A stretch of DNA of 64,000 nucleotides from Streptomyces sp. NBC_01591 (GCF_035918155.1 NZ_CP109327.1:1612001-1676000), one strand, 5' to 3'; shown: positions 26,709-35,685, numbered from the stretch's first letter. Notes: generated by a model not told the origin, from the sequence alone. Program-made: numbers and translations.

Positions 26709-28082
26709 TTGAGCGCCGAGACCGCGGAAACCGCTGAGCCGACGGAACCGACAGCGGATTCCGCCGGGGCCGCGAGCCGCAGACGTGAACAACGTGGCTG
26801 GTATTTCTACGACTTCGCCTGCTCCGTCTACTCGACGAGCGTCCTGACGGTCTTCATCGGCCCCTATCTCACCTCGATAGCCAAGGCGGCCGCCGACGCC
26901 GACGGCTTCGTGCACCCGCTCGGCATTCCGGTCCGCGCCGGGTCGCTGTTCGCCTACGCCGTCTCGGTGTCCGTCGTGGTCGCGGTGATCGTGATGCCGA
27001 TCGTGGGCGCCGCCGCGGACCGTACGGGGCGCAAGAAGCCGCTGCTCGCGGCCGCCGCCTACACGGGGGCCGCCGCGACCACCGGCATGTTCTTCCTGGA
27101 CGGTCACCGCTATCTGCTGGGCGCGCTCCTGCTGATCGTGGCGAACGCCTCGATCTCGGTGTCGATGGTGCTCTACAACGCGTATCTGCCGCAGATCGCC
27201 GGCCCGGAGGAGCGGGACGCGGTCTCCTCGCGCGGCTGGGCCTTCGGCTACACCTCGGGTGCGCTCGTCCTCGTCATCGACCTGGTCCTGTACACGGGCC
27301 ACGACTCCTTCGGCCTCTCCCAGTCCGACGCGGTACGGATCTGTCTCGCGTCGGCCGGTCTCTGGTGGGGTGCCTTCACGATCGTGCCGCTGCGCAGGCT
27401 GCGCGACCGGCACGTGGCGGCGAGCGGCGAGGGGGCGGTCGGTTCGGGGTGGCGGCAGCTGATGGCCACCCTGCGCGACATGCGCCGCCATCCGCTGACG
27501 CTCTCCTTCCTGCTGGCGTACCTCGTCTACAACGACGGGGTGCAGACGGTGATCTCCCAGGCCTCGGTGTACGGCTCGGAGGAGCTGGACCTCGACCAGA
27601 CGACCCTGATCACGGCGGTGCTGCTGGTGCAGGTGCTCGCGGTGGCCGGAGCCCTGGGGATGGGCCGGCTGGCACGGGTGTACGGCGCGAAGCGCACGAT
27701 CCTCGGCTCGCTCGTGGTCTGGACGCTGATTCTCGTCGCCGGATATTTCCTCCCCGCCGGAACGCCGGTCTTCTTCTATGCACTGGCGTCGGCGATCGGC
27801 CTGGTACTGGGCGGCAGCCAGGCACTGTCGCGCTCGCTGTTCTCCCATCTGGTGCCGCGCGGCAAGGAGGCCGAGTACTTCTCCGCGTACGAGATGAGCG
27901 ACCGCGGACTGAGCTGGCTGGGGCCACTGGTGTTCGGGCTCGCATACCAGCTGACCGGCAGCTACCGGGATGCCATCATCTCGTTGGTGATCTTCTTCGT
28001 GGTCGGTTCCGTACTGCTCGCGAGGGTGCCGATACGGCGGGCCGTGGCGGCCGCGGGCAATCCTGTTCCGGAACGGATTTAG
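26709..28082 (+). CDS. MFS transporter, UMF1/Atg22-like
   Basis: A 457-residue major facilitator superfamily protein with about 12 transmembrane helices. REQRGWYFYDFACSVYSTSV at the N-terminus and VGAAADRTGRKKPLL in the first cytoplasmic loop are signatures of the UMF1/Atg22-like subfamily, whose eukaryotic members export amino acids from vacuoles. Substrate unknown. The start chosen is TTG 26709, with GAGGGGG seven bases upstream, because the frame further upstream overlaps the phosphodiesterase gene. The first 35 residues are Thr/Glu/Ala-rich and soluble. Confidence 0.87.
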   Translation: MSAETAETAEPTEPTADSAGAASRRREQRGWYFYDFACSVYSTSVLTVFIGPYLTSIAKAAADADGFVHPLGIPVRAGSLFAYAVSVSVVVAVIVMPIVGAAADRTGRKKPLLAAAAYTGAAATTGMFFLDGHRYLLGALLLIVANASISVSMVLYNAYLPQIAGPEERDAVSSRGWAFGYTSGALVLVIDLVLYTGHDSFGLSQSDAVRICLASAGLWWGAFTIVPLRRLRDRHVAASGEGAVGSGWRQLMATLRDMRRHPLTLSFLLAYLVYNDGVQTVISQASVYGSEELDLDQTTLITAVLLVQVLAVAGALGMGRLARVYGAKRTILGSLVVWTLILVAGYFLPAGTPVFFYALASAIGLVLGGSQALSRSLFSHLVPRGKEAEYFSAYEMSDRGLSWLGPLVFGLAYQLTGSYRDAIISLVIFFVVGSVLLARVPIRRAVAAAGNPVPERI

Positions 28083-28270
28083 ACGTTGAAGTGAAAGGGC
28101 GGTAGTGTACGCCTTTGGCCTGCCCGGAGGACCGTTACTGCGAGCGGAAGAGGCCAAACCGTTGGGTGACAACTTCCGCCAGATGTGACAAACCGGGCAT
28201 CGCTGGGTACTTGAAACCCTGGGAAACCTGAAAAAGCAGCGGCACGACGGGCGACGCATGACCGGCAACG

Positions 28271-28296
28271 GGAATCTTTACCGCCGACCGGACGTT
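28271..28296 (+). promoter_or_regulatory. SigR-type promoter of rbpA
   Basis: GGAAT (28271-28275) and GTT (28294-28296) are separated by 18 bases, matching the SigR consensus GGAAT-N18-GTT. It lies about 60 bases before the rbpA ATG. rbpA is an established SigR-regulon gene in S. coelicolor, so thiol-oxidation control is expected here too. Confidence 0.8.
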
Positions 28297-28357
28297 GACC
28301 GGATGACGACGACAGCGACACCTGTCCTGTGGGCGACAAGCCCGGGAGGCACGATTC

Positions 28358-28732
28358 ATGAGTGAGCGAGCTCTCCGCGGCACGCGACTCGTGGTTACCA
28401 GCTACGAGACGGACCGCGGCATCGATCTGGCCCCGCGCCAGGCGGTGGAGTACGCATGCCAGAACGGACATCGATTTGAGATGCCGTTCTCGGTAGAGGC
28501 GGAAATTCCGCCGGAGTGGGAGTGCAAGGCGTGCGGCGCCATGGCACTCCTGGTGGACGGGGATGGCCCCGAGGAGAAGAAGGGCAAGCCTGCGCGTACG
28601 CACTGGGACATGCTCATGGAGCGACGCACACGCGAGGAGCTGGAGGAAGTGCTCGCCGAGAGGCTGGCGGTTCTGCGCTCCGGAGCCATGAACATCGCCG
28701 TACACCCGCGGGACAGCAGGAAGTCTGCCTGA
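28358..28732 (+). CDS. rbpA: RNA polymerase-binding protein RbpA
   Basis: A 124-residue RbpA. It has the typical opening MSERALRGTRLVVTSYETD, the zinc-ribbon-like core with YACQNGHRFEMPF and WECKACGAMA, a basic linker, and the sigma-interaction domain THWDMLMERRTREELEEVL. RbpA binds RNA polymerase holoenzyme and stabilises the open complex with the principal sigma factor. GGGAGG precedes the ATG. A SigR-type promoter lies upstream, and two strong hairpins follow the gene. Confidence 0.97.
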   Translation: MSERALRGTRLVVTSYETDRGIDLAPRQAVEYACQNGHRFEMPFSVEAEIPPEWECKACGAMALLVDGDGPEEKKGKPARTHWDMLMERRTREELEEVLAERLAVLRSGAMNIAVHPRDSRKSA

Positions 28733-28750
28733 CTGACCGCGTAACACCTC

Positions 28751-28813
28751 AGTACGACAGAGCCGCGGGCCGTGACACCGACTGTGTGTCACGGCCCGCG
28801 GCTCTGTCGTACT
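28751..28813. terminator. 28-bp perfect hairpin after rbpA
   Basis: The left arm 28751-28778 and right arm 28786-28813 are exact reverse complements, with a 7-base loop (CGACTGT). It lies 18 bases past the rbpA stop and faces a second terminator that serves fxsA from the other side. Confidence 0.9.
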
Positions 28814-28849
28814 GCGGAGCGGATGTGCCCGGCCGTCGGCCGTGCCGGC

Positions 28850-28898
28850 CGTTGCGGGGCGGCCGGGGCAGGTGTCCGGCCCCGGCCGCCCCGCAACG
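28850..28898. terminator. 20-bp perfect hairpin downstream of fxsA
   Basis: The arms 28850-28869 and 28879-28898 pair perfectly around a 9-base loop, a few bases past the fxsA stop on the minus strand. Confidence 0.85.
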
Positions 28899-28903
28899 AA
28901 CGC

Positions 28904-29494
28904 TCAGGGAGTCAGCGGCGGCCGGGGGCCCTCGTCGGGGCGTGTGCCCGGCTGTGTGCCGTCCTCGCGGATGACCTCACCCTGGACGACCTTTCCGTCC
29001 GGCCGGTGAATGCGGGCCTGCTGGAAGGCGTCGGAAAGGCTGCCGGGGCTCGCGGCACGCATCCGGCGCTCCAGCGACCGCTCCGTGTACCGACCGAGCC
29101 ACGAACGGACCGGCGGCACCAGCAGCAGGAGTCCCGCCGCGTCCGAGATGATCCCCGGGATCATCAGCAGCAGCCCGCCGAGCATCAGGAAGCCGTTGCC
29201 CTTGCCGCCCGAACCGGCGGCCGGTGGGGCAGCGGCGGCCCCGGGCTGCCCCGGCATCTGCTGGAGGGTCTCGGTGAGGTTGCGGAAGGCCCGGCGGCCG
29301 CCCCGCTTCATCACCGCGGCACCGAGCACGATCCCCGCCACCAGGAGCAGCAGCACGGTGAACCCGCCCGCCACGTCGGCCACGACGGTGAGCAGCCAGA
29401 TCTCCAGCACCGCCCAGGCGGCGATGGCGAGGGGGACGAAGGTACGGGCGCGAGAGCGTTTGGGGGCGGTCGGGGGCGGTGTGCCGGTCGTCAT
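28904..29494 (-). CDS. fxsA: FxsA-family membrane protein
   Basis: A 196-residue FxsA homologue. LAIAAWAVLEIWLLTVVADVAGG and FTVLLLLVAGIVLGAAVMKR form two transmembrane helices. FLMLGGLLLMIPGIISDAAG, the FxsA hallmark, starts a third, followed by LLLVPPVRSWLGRY. In E. coli, FxsA limits F-plasmid exclusion of phage T7; the actinobacterial role is unknown. Frames upstream to 29545 exist, but MTTGTPPP at 29494 is the sensible start. It is convergent with rbpA. Confidence 0.88.
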   Translation of the reverse strand: MTTGTPPPTAPKRSRARTFVPLAIAAWAVLEIWLLTVVADVAGGFTVLLLLVAGIVLGAAVMKRGGRRAFRNLTETLQQMPGQPGAAAAPPAAGSGGKGNGFLMLGGLLLMIPGIISDAAGLLLLVPPVRSWLGRYTERSLERRMRAASPGSLSDAFQQARIHRPDGKVVQGEVIREDGTQPGTRPDEGPRPPLTP

Positions 29495-29592
29495 GGTCCC
29501 CAGTGTGCCCGTACGGGCGGCCGAGCGGCACAAGGGGGTGATCATGGGCGGCGGCCCCGGTGCCCGCCGCCGGTGACGGCGGGCTCGACGGA

Positions 29593-30360
29593 TCAGATCG
29601 CCTTGCGGCCCAGAACCCGGTTCGTACGGGTGGTGACACCCCAGGAAGTGACCCGCCAGAGCGCCTCGACCAGGATGTCGCGGCTCATCTTCGAGTCGCC
29701 GATCTCCCGGTCGACGAAGGTGATCGGCACCTCGACGACGTGATAGCCCGCCTCGACGGCCCGGCGGGCCAGGTCGACCTGGAAGCAGTAGCCCTGCGAG
29801 GCGACCTGGTCGAGGCCGATGCCGTCCAGGGTCTCGGCGCGGAAGGCCCGGTAGCCGCCGGTGACGTCCCTGGTCCGCAGCCCGAGGAGGAGCCGGGAGT
29901 ACGTGCTGCCGCCGCGGGAGATCATTTCGCGGGACTTCGGCCAGTTGACCACGCGCCCGCCCGGCACCCAGCGGGAGCCGAGCACCAGGTCGGCGCCCTT
30001 GAGCGCGGTGAGCAGCCTGGGCAGTTCCTCGGGCTGGTGGGAGCCGTCGGCATCCATCTCCACGAGCACGCCGTAACCGTGCTCGGTGCCCCAGCGGAAG
30101 CCCGCGAGATAGGCCGCGCCCAGTCCTTCCTTGCCCTTGCGGTGCAGCACCTGGACCTGGCTGTCCCCGGCGGCGATCTCGTCGGCGACCTTGCCGGTGC
30201 CGTCCGGGCTGTTGTCGTCGGCGACCAGGATGTCGGCGTCCGGCACAGCGGCGCGCACCCGGCTGACGATCGGCTTGATGTTCTCGGCCTCGTTGTAGGT
30301 CGGAATGATCACCAGGATTCTGCCGAGCGGGCCGTACCGCCGCTGACCGCCGTCGTTCAC
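29593..30360 (-). CDS. ppm1: Polyprenol monophosphomannose synthase (GT2)
   Basis: A 255-residue GT2 enzyme that transfers mannose from GDP-mannose to polyprenyl phosphate, giving the donor for protein O-mannosylation. Typical motifs are present: ILVIIPTYNEAENI, ILVADDNSPDGTG, VLVEMDADGSHQPEELPRL (metal-binding DAD), and GSRWVPGG. No membrane domain is fused to it, as expected for the Streptomyces Ppm1, which works with a separate acyltransferase-like partner. S. coelicolor Ppm1 sits at the same place near rbpA and is needed for phage phiC31 infection (recalled knowledge). A long leader of about 400 bases may precede it. Confidence 0.93.
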   Translation of the reverse strand: MNDGGQRRYGPLGRILVIIPTYNEAENIKPIVSRVRAAVPDADILVADDNSPDGTGKVADEIAAGDSQVQVLHRKGKEGLGAAYLAGFRWGTEHGYGVLVEMDADGSHQPEELPRLLTALKGADLVLGSRWVPGGRVVNWPKSREMISRGGSTYSRLLLGLRTRDVTGGYRAFRAETLDGIGLDQVASQGYCFQVDLARRAVEAGYHVVEVPITFVDREIGDSKMSRDILVEALWRVTSWGVTTRTNRVLGRKAI

Positions 30361-30911
30361 TTACTGCCCCTTAAGTCCGTACGCAGGTGCACACCATATC
30401 CAGCGGGCGGGGACCGGTCTCCGACACGGTCGGACAGGGCCGGGCACCGCCGGGGACAGAAGGACGGAAGTGCGGACAGAAGTGCGGGTACGAGCACGGA
30501 CGGGAACTACGGATGGGGGCCCAGCGCCCTTCGGGCCGACCTGGGGCCCGCTGGCTGCGGGTCGACCTAGAGCCGTTGTCTACTGAACGTCCGGGCCCCA
30601 CCCGGGTCGCACCGCCGACCGGCTGAAACCTTCCCTCGCCCCCGAGGCGCGAGCGCTGAACCTGGCTGTCAGTGGTGGTGCGCCGGTGCGGCACACCACC
30701 CCATGACCCAGCGGCGTTCGACGACTGCGTGGAGGTTTAACCGGTCGGACGTCCTGTGGTGGACTCGGCCGAACCTACCGGCCGGTGGGCGCGTTCTGTC
30801 AATAGCCGTCTGACCTGCAATATTTACGAAACTTGCCTGGTCAGTAGCGAAGATCCGCAGGTCGCGGCGGAACGGAGACCACCACCGGTGACGATACGAA
30901 ATGTTCGGACG
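30361..30911. promoter_or_regulatory. 551-base intergenic region with a probable promoter for ppm1
   Basis: No gene is supported. On the minus strand TTGACA (complement of 30797-30802) and TAGGTT (complement of 30772-30777) are separated by 19 bases and resemble a vegetative promoter, slightly over-spaced. If used, ppm1 has a leader of about 400 bases. The AT-rich segment near 30810-30835 lies just upstream of it. No known riboswitch was recognised in the leader. Confidence 0.45.
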
Positions 30912-32555
30912 TCACTCGTTCGGCCGCTCGTAGACAGTTCGTCCGAAGACTACGGTCCGCAGGCAGACCGGCAGCTCGGCGCCGGGGGTGAGATCCGGCA
31001 GGCCGGGCGTGCCCGAGCGGGGGTCGGTCGACCAGCGGGCGACCCGGTCGTCCGGGGCCTGAACCACCAGGTCAGCGGTGCGCCAGACCGCGTAGTCGGC
31101 CGGGGCGCCGGGCACCAGGGCCCCCGCGTCGTCACGGCCGACAGCGCGCCAGCCGCCCCGGGTGTGGGCGGTGAAGCCCGCCCGAACGGAGATCCGGTGC
31201 TCGGGCGTGCGGTGGAAGGCGGCGGCCCGTACGGTGCCCCACGGGTCGAGCGGGGTCACCGGGCTGTCCGAGCCGAAGGCGAGGGGCACACCGGCCCGCA
31301 GGAGCGCCGCGTACGGGTTGAGGGTCCTGGCCCGCTCGACGCCGAGCCGCTGGGCGTACATGCCCTCCTCACCGCCCCAGGCGGCGTCGAAGGCGGGCTG
31401 GACGGAAGCGGTCAGGCCCAGCTCCGCGAACGCGGCCACGGTCATTGGGGTGAGCATCTCGGCGTGCTCGACACGGTGCCGGGCGCCCCGGATCCGGGGC
31501 AGGCCGAGCGTCTCGGCGGCGGCCTTCACCCCCTCCACCACGGCGGAGACCGCCGCGTCGCCGATGGCGTGGAAACCGGCCTGCAGCCCCGCCTCGGTGC
31601 ACGCGGTGACATGGGCGGCGATCTGCGCCGCGTCCAGATGGGCGGTGCCGTGTCCGGCCGGGGCGTCGACGTAGGGCTCGTGCAGGCAGGCGGTGTGCGA
31701 GCCGAGCGAGCCGTCCACGAAGAGGTCCCCGGCCGCTCCGACGGCGCCGAGCTCCCTGATCCGGCGGGCGTCCTTCTCGTCGGCGACCCGCTCGGCCCAG
31801 TAGCCGAAGACCCGCGGTCCGCTCTCCGCGGCGGCGAGCTTCAGCAGTGCGGCGAAGTCCTCCTCGTCGGAGATGTCGGGGCCCCCGCACTCGTGGACGG
31901 TGCCGATACCGAGCGACGCGGCGTGCCGCAGGGCGGCGCGCTGGGCGTCGGCCCGCTGCTGCGGCGAGACGGCGCCGTGGGCGGCGGAGCGGACCGCGTG
32001 GTGGGCGGCGCCGGTCAGCGGTGCGTCGGGGTGGTAGCCGGTCAGCCCGGTGACGCCCGGGACCAGGTCGAGCAGGGCGGTGGTGACGACCGCGGAGTGC
32101 ACGTCGACACGGGGCAGGTAGACCGGCCGGCCGCCGGCCGCCGCGTCGAGCTCGCCGCGCGACGGGGGGCGCTGCTCCGGCCAGCGCGTGGCGTCCCAGC
32201 CGTGGCCGAGGACCACCCGGTCCGCGGGGTGCGCAGCCACGTAGGCGCGCAGCAGGCCGAGCGCCTCGTCGAGGGTCCGGGCACCGGACAGGTCGAGGCC
32301 GGTGAGGGCCAGGCCGGTCGATGTGGTGTGGACGTGGGCGTCGGTGAACGCGGGGGTCACCAACGCACCGTCGAGGTCGATCACTTCGTCGACGCCGCTC
32401 GCGAAGGCGTCGGCGGCCCCTTCCGAGCCCACCCAGGCGACGTGGCCGCGTTCGACCACCATGGCGGTGGCGAAGGGGTCGGCGGGGCTGTGGACGTCTC
32501 CACCGCGCAGCAGCACGGTGCGGTGTTCGCTCTGGGGGGCGGTGCTCTCGGTCAT
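30912..32555 (-). CDS. YtcJ-like metal-dependent amidohydrolase
   Basis: A 547-residue amidohydrolase-3 family enzyme. The metal-binding HVH occurs in TPAFTDAHVHTTSTGLALTG, and further landmarks are VVLGHGWDATRWPEQRPPSR, GDLFVDGSLGSHTACLHEPY, AGLQAGFHAIGDAAV and LAFGSDSPVTPLDPW. Family members hydrolyse amide-like bonds such as N-substituted formamides; the substrate here is unknown. No signal peptide. It precedes the mannosyltransferase gene on the same strand but is separated from it by 551 bases, so the two are probably independent. Confidence 0.88.
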   Translation of the reverse strand: MTESTAPQSEHRTVLLRGGDVHSPADPFATAMVVERGHVAWVGSEGAADAFASGVDEVIDLDGALVTPAFTDAHVHTTSTGLALTGLDLSGARTLDEALGLLRAYVAAHPADRVVLGHGWDATRWPEQRPPSRGELDAAAGGRPVYLPRVDVHSAVVTTALLDLVPGVTGLTGYHPDAPLTGAAHHAVRSAAHGAVSPQQRADAQRAALRHAASLGIGTVHECGGPDISDEEDFAALLKLAAAESGPRVFGYWAERVADEKDARRIRELGAVGAAGDLFVDGSLGSHTACLHEPYVDAPAGHGTAHLDAAQIAAHVTACTEAGLQAGFHAIGDAAVSAVVEGVKAAAETLGLPRIRGARHRVEHAEMLTPMTVAAFAELGLTASVQPAFDAAWGGEEGMYAQRLGVERARTLNPYAALLRAGVPLAFGSDSPVTPLDPWGTVRAAAFHRTPEHRISVRAGFTAHTRGGWRAVGRDDAGALVPGAPADYAVWRTADLVVQAPDDRVARWSTDPRSGTPGLPDLTPGAELPVCLRTVVFGRTVYERPNE

Positions 32556-32638
32556 GGGACCAGTCTCGCGCCTGCCCGGAGCCGCGCGGCCCGCGCCCCC
32601 TTCGGAGGCCGTCGGGTGACCCCCGATCGGGCGGCCTC

Positions 32639-33079
32639 TCAGATCCGCGGGGGCCGTGCCTCGTACGGCGTGGACAGGACGACCGTGGTGCGGGTGGAGA
32701 CACCGGCCAGCGAGCGGATCCGGGTGAGCAGGTGCTCCAGCTCCAGCGGCGTCGCGACGCGCACCTTGAGGATGTAGTTCTCGTCACCCGCGACGCTGTG
32801 ACACGCCTCCAGCTCCGGGACGTCCGCGAGCCGCTCCGCGATGTCGTCCGGCGCGCTCGGGTCGAAGGGCTTCACCGAGATGAACGCGGTGAGTGGCAGG
32901 CCGACGGCCTCGGGGTCGACGACCGCGGCGTAACCCCGGATCACCCCGCGCTGCTCCAGCCTGCGGACACGCTGATGAACGGCCGATGTGGACAGGCCCG
33001 TGGCCTTGCCCAGGTCGGTGTAGCTCATCCGCCCGTCCTTGACGAGCAACTCCACGATCTGACGGTCCAGCTCCTCCAT
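32639..33079 (-). CDS. Lrp/AsnC-family transcriptional regulator
   Basis: A 146-residue Lrp-type regulator. The N-terminal HTH reads MEELDRQIVELLVKDGRMSY followed by TDLGKATGLSTSAVHQRVRRLE, and the C-terminal RAM domain contains AGDENYILKVRV and LEHLLTRIRSLAGVSTRTTV. Such proteins bind an amino acid and act as dimers to octamers. The ATG at 33079 is preferred over the longer frame to 33154, whose N-terminus is low-complexity. It lies 83 bases upstream of the amidohydrolase gene on the same strand and may regulate it. Confidence 0.92.
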   Translation of the reverse strand: MEELDRQIVELLVKDGRMSYTDLGKATGLSTSAVHQRVRRLEQRGVIRGYAAVVDPEAVGLPLTAFISVKPFDPSAPDDIAERLADVPELEACHSVAGDENYILKVRVATPLELEHLLTRIRSLAGVSTRTTVVLSTPYEARPPRI

Positions 33080-33283
33080 ACGGATCAACCTATTGCCCCA
33101 GGTCCCTCCAGGCACAGCGGCGGGAGCCCCGGAAGGGGCACCTGCGGCGGCCATGTGACGAATACCACAGGTTTACGGGTGGGTAGCCGACCCGCTCGCG
33201 GTTACGGCCGATGCGCGACGGGAAGTGCTTGCTGTGGTCGAGGCCGTGTCGCCTGGTCGGCCCACCTGAGGGGGGAATTTCCC

Positions 33284-33673
33284 ATGCAGAGCCTGAAGCT
33301 CACCGGACGTACCGAACCGGATCCCGTCGAGGACACCGCTCCCGACGCGTACGACACATTCGAGATGTACCGGGTGATCTGCCCGGACTGCGCGCAGCCG
33401 ATCGCGCTCCTGGCGGACGAGGACGTGCTGCCGGAGCACGCGTTGTGCCCGACGCCGTGGAATCCGTTCGTGCTGACCGTCTGCGCCGGTACCGGCCGTG
33501 CGGCGTCGCAGTCGCGGCCCGCCGACGAGTCGCTCGACGCCCAGGAGCAGGAGACGGGCCTGCTGTTGACGCTCCCTCAGGGGCTCGACTGGCGCATGCA
33601 GCCGTTCTCGCACGCCGGCGGCCCCGGCTCACGCCCGCTGCGGGTGCCGCAGATGCAGCGTCACGCCGCCTGA
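33284..33673 (+). CDS. Small Streptomyces protein with a CPDC motif
   Basis: Function not recognised. The 129-residue product begins MQSLKLTGRTEPDPVEDTAP and carries YRVICPDCAQPIALLADEDV and EHALCPTPW, a Cys pattern that could bind zinc. GAGGGGGGAA lies shortly before the ATG. It is transcribed divergently from the Lrp-type regulator. The conserved Cys arrangement and good initiation signal support coding. Confidence 0.65.
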   Translation: MQSLKLTGRTEPDPVEDTAPDAYDTFEMYRVICPDCAQPIALLADEDVLPEHALCPTPWNPFVLTVCAGTGRAASQSRPADESLDAQEQETGLLLTLPQGLDWRMQPFSHAGGPGSRPLRVPQMQRHAA

Positions 33674-33864
33674 CGGCAACCCCCGCGCCCGCGCGCGACC
33701 GGCCCGGACACGTCCCGGGCCCACCCGGCACATCTGCGCCGCACCACGAAGGCCCGGCCGACGTGGTGCCCGCGGTGAGACCGTCCGCCGCCCGGGGACG
33801 GGGCGAACGGGCTCTCGAATCGCCCGGACAGTGACCAGGGCCCGCCCCGCGCCGTTGGCCAGGC

Positions 33865-34176
33865 ATGACCCTGCTGCATTCAACGGCCGGTCCCGGCCGC
33901 CGCCGTCTCGCCGCTCCCACCGCCGAAGAATCGGTTCCGCAGCCCGGTTCACAGCCGGTGCCCCAGCCCGTGCATCCCCGGCCGGCGCCGCGATCCGTGC
34001 CGCACTCCACCGATCCGCCCATCTACCGGGCCCTGCTGCGTCATTGGGAGAGCGCGGACCGGACCCTGCCGGGCCGCCATGACCAGGAGTGGAACCGGAT
34101 CATGGCGACGCCCGTGTGGTCGGACCGGCCGCTGCGGGTCAGCGCGTCTCAGGACCCGCGAGGTGGCGCGCGATGA
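33865..34176 (+). CDS. Small Streptomyces protein with IYRALLRHWESADRTLPGRH
   Basis: Function not recognised. The 103-residue product has a Pro/Arg-rich first half and a defined second half, IYRALLRHWESADRTLPGRH followed by DQEWNRIM, which I believe recurs in Streptomyces proteins. Its 3' end overlaps the end of the convergent acyl-CoA dehydrogenase gene by 38 bases. Coding confidence comes mainly from the compact, non-random second half. Confidence 0.55.
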   Translation: MTLLHSTAGPGRRRLAAPTAEESVPQPGSQPVPQPVHPRPAPRSVPHSTDPPIYRALLRHWESADRTLPGRHDQEWNRIMATPVWSDRPLRVSASQDPRGGAR

Positions 34177-35311
34177 CCATCCGCTGGATCTGATTGGTGC
34201 CCTCGACGATCTGCAGCACCTTCGCCTCGCGCATCAGCCGCTCGACGGGGAAGTCGAGGGTGTAGCCGTATCCGCCGAGCACCTGGACGGCGTCGACGGT
34301 GACGCGCATGGCGATGTCCGTGCAGAACAGCTTGGCCATGGCCGCCTGGCGCGAGAAGGGCTTGCCCTCGTCACGGAGGCGGGCCGCCTCCAGGTAGAGC
34401 GCCCGGCCCGCCTCTATCTGGGTGGCCATGTCGGCGAGCATGAAGCGCAGCCCCTGGAAGTCCGCGATCGGGCGGCCGAACTGCTGCCTCCCGGTGGCAT
34501 AGCCGACGGCCTCGCTCAGGGCCGCCTGGGCGACGCCGATCGCGCAGGCGGCGATGCCCAGGCGCCCGGAGTCGAGTGCGGACAGGGCGATCGCGAAGCC
34601 CTGGCCCTCCTCGCCGATCCGGCGCGCGTCGGAGACCCGTACGCCGTCGAAGTTCAGCTGGGCGGTGGGCGAGCCCTTCATGCCCATCTTCTTCTCGGGG
34701 GCGGCCGCGTTGAGCCCCTCGGCGTCACCGGGGACCAGGAACGCGGTGATCCCTCGGGCGCCCTCGGCTCCGGTGCGAGCCAGGACCGTGTAGAAGTCGG
34801 CGATGCCGCCGTGGGTGATCCACGCCTTGGTGCCGGTGATGACCCAGTCGTCGCCGTCCCGTACGGCCTTCGTACGCAGCGAGGCGGCGTCGGATCCCGA
34901 GGCGGGCTCGGAGAGGCAGTAGGCGCCCAGCAGGCCCCCTCCCAGCATCGCCGGGAGGTGTTCGGTCCGCTGCTCCTTGGTGCCGTATCCGGCGACCGCG
35001 TGACAGGCGAGGGAATGGACGCTGACGCCGAGGCCGACGGTGAGCCGGGCGGCCGCGAGCTCTTCGAGGACCTGGAGGTAGACCTCGTACGGCTGGTCGC
35101 CGCCGCCGTGGGCGGAGTCGTAGGGCAGTCCCAGCAGTCCGGACTCGGAGAGCAGCGTGAAGACCTCGCGCGGGAACCGGCCCGCTTCCTCCTCCTCCGC
35201 CGCCCGGGGCGCGATCTCTCGCTGGGCGATGTCGCGGACGAGCGCGACGAGCTGCCTGGACTCCTCGGTGGGCAGACGGCGTTCCACCAAATGCGGGGCA
35301 CGGTCGGACAT
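34139..35311 (-). CDS. Acyl-CoA dehydrogenase
   Basis: A 390-residue FAD-dependent acyl-CoA dehydrogenase of normal length. It has GAYCLSEPASGSDAASLRT and DDWVITGTKAWITHGG in the FAD-binding middle domain, LDSGRLGIAACAIGVAQAAL, and the C-terminal GGYGYTLDFPVERLMREAKV with EGTNQIQRMVIARHL. The acyl chain specificity is unknown; fatty-acid or branched-chain amino-acid catabolism is likely. ATG 35311 has GGAGGAGAG nine bases upstream; the longer frame to 35407 lacks one. Confidence 0.94.
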   Translation of the reverse strand: MSDRAPHLVERRLPTEESRQLVALVRDIAQREIAPRAAEEEEAGRFPREVFTLLSESGLLGLPYDSAHGGGDQPYEVYLQVLEELAAARLTVGLGVSVHSLACHAVAGYGTKEQRTEHLPAMLGGGLLGAYCLSEPASGSDAASLRTKAVRDGDDWVITGTKAWITHGGIADFYTVLARTGAEGARGITAFLVPGDAEGLNAAAPEKKMGMKGSPTAQLNFDGVRVSDARRIGEEGQGFAIALSALDSGRLGIAACAIGVAQAALSEAVGYATGRQQFGRPIADFQGLRFMLADMATQIEAGRALYLEAARLRDEGKPFSRQAAMAKLFCTDIAMRVTVDAVQVLGGYGYTLDFPVERLMREAKVLQIVEGTNQIQRMVIARHLAGPETR

Positions 35312-35547
35312 GACGGCGCTCTCCTCCCTGTCGGGCGTTGCGACGGTCGCGCGCGAGGGGTGTGGGCGGCGCCGCCGGGGGTTTCCGGGCCGGGCCCGGA
35401 AAAGCACTGTTACCCAGCCGACGCAGGCCCCCTCGGATTACGAGAGCTGCTGGCCAGCGGCTGTGGCGGCTTGAGTATGCCCGATCGGACGATATCCGTC
35501 ACGGGGTGACCGGGCGACTCGGCCACGGACGGAACGATCACCGGAAA

Positions 35548-35589
35548 TGGTCCGAACCATTGACCCCACTGGTCTAGTCCATCTACGGT
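35548..35589 (+). promoter_or_regulatory. Chitinase promoter with two DasR-type (dre) elements
   Basis: The core promoter is TTGACC (35560-35565) and TACGGT (35584-35589), spaced 18 bases. TGGTCTAGTCCA (35570-35581) fills the spacer, and TGGTCCGAACCA (35548-35559) lies 22 bases upstream, two helical turns away. Both resemble the 12-bp direct repeats of Streptomyces chitinase promoters and the DasR consensus ACTGGTCTAGACCACT. N-acetylglucosamine-responsive control is expected. Confidence 0.82.
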
Positions 35590-35685
35590 TCCCTCTGGAA
35601 CGGCCTTTGCACGTTCATGCCAAGTCCACGCGATGGCCGACTGCCTGCCCCCACAAGGAAGTTCCCTCCCCCACGAGGAGACAAG

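Noticed and set aside
30387..30626. A 79-residue ORF in the ppm1 leader
   Set aside because: No ribosome-binding site, random-looking Gly/Arg/Pro composition, and it runs antisense to the probable leader.
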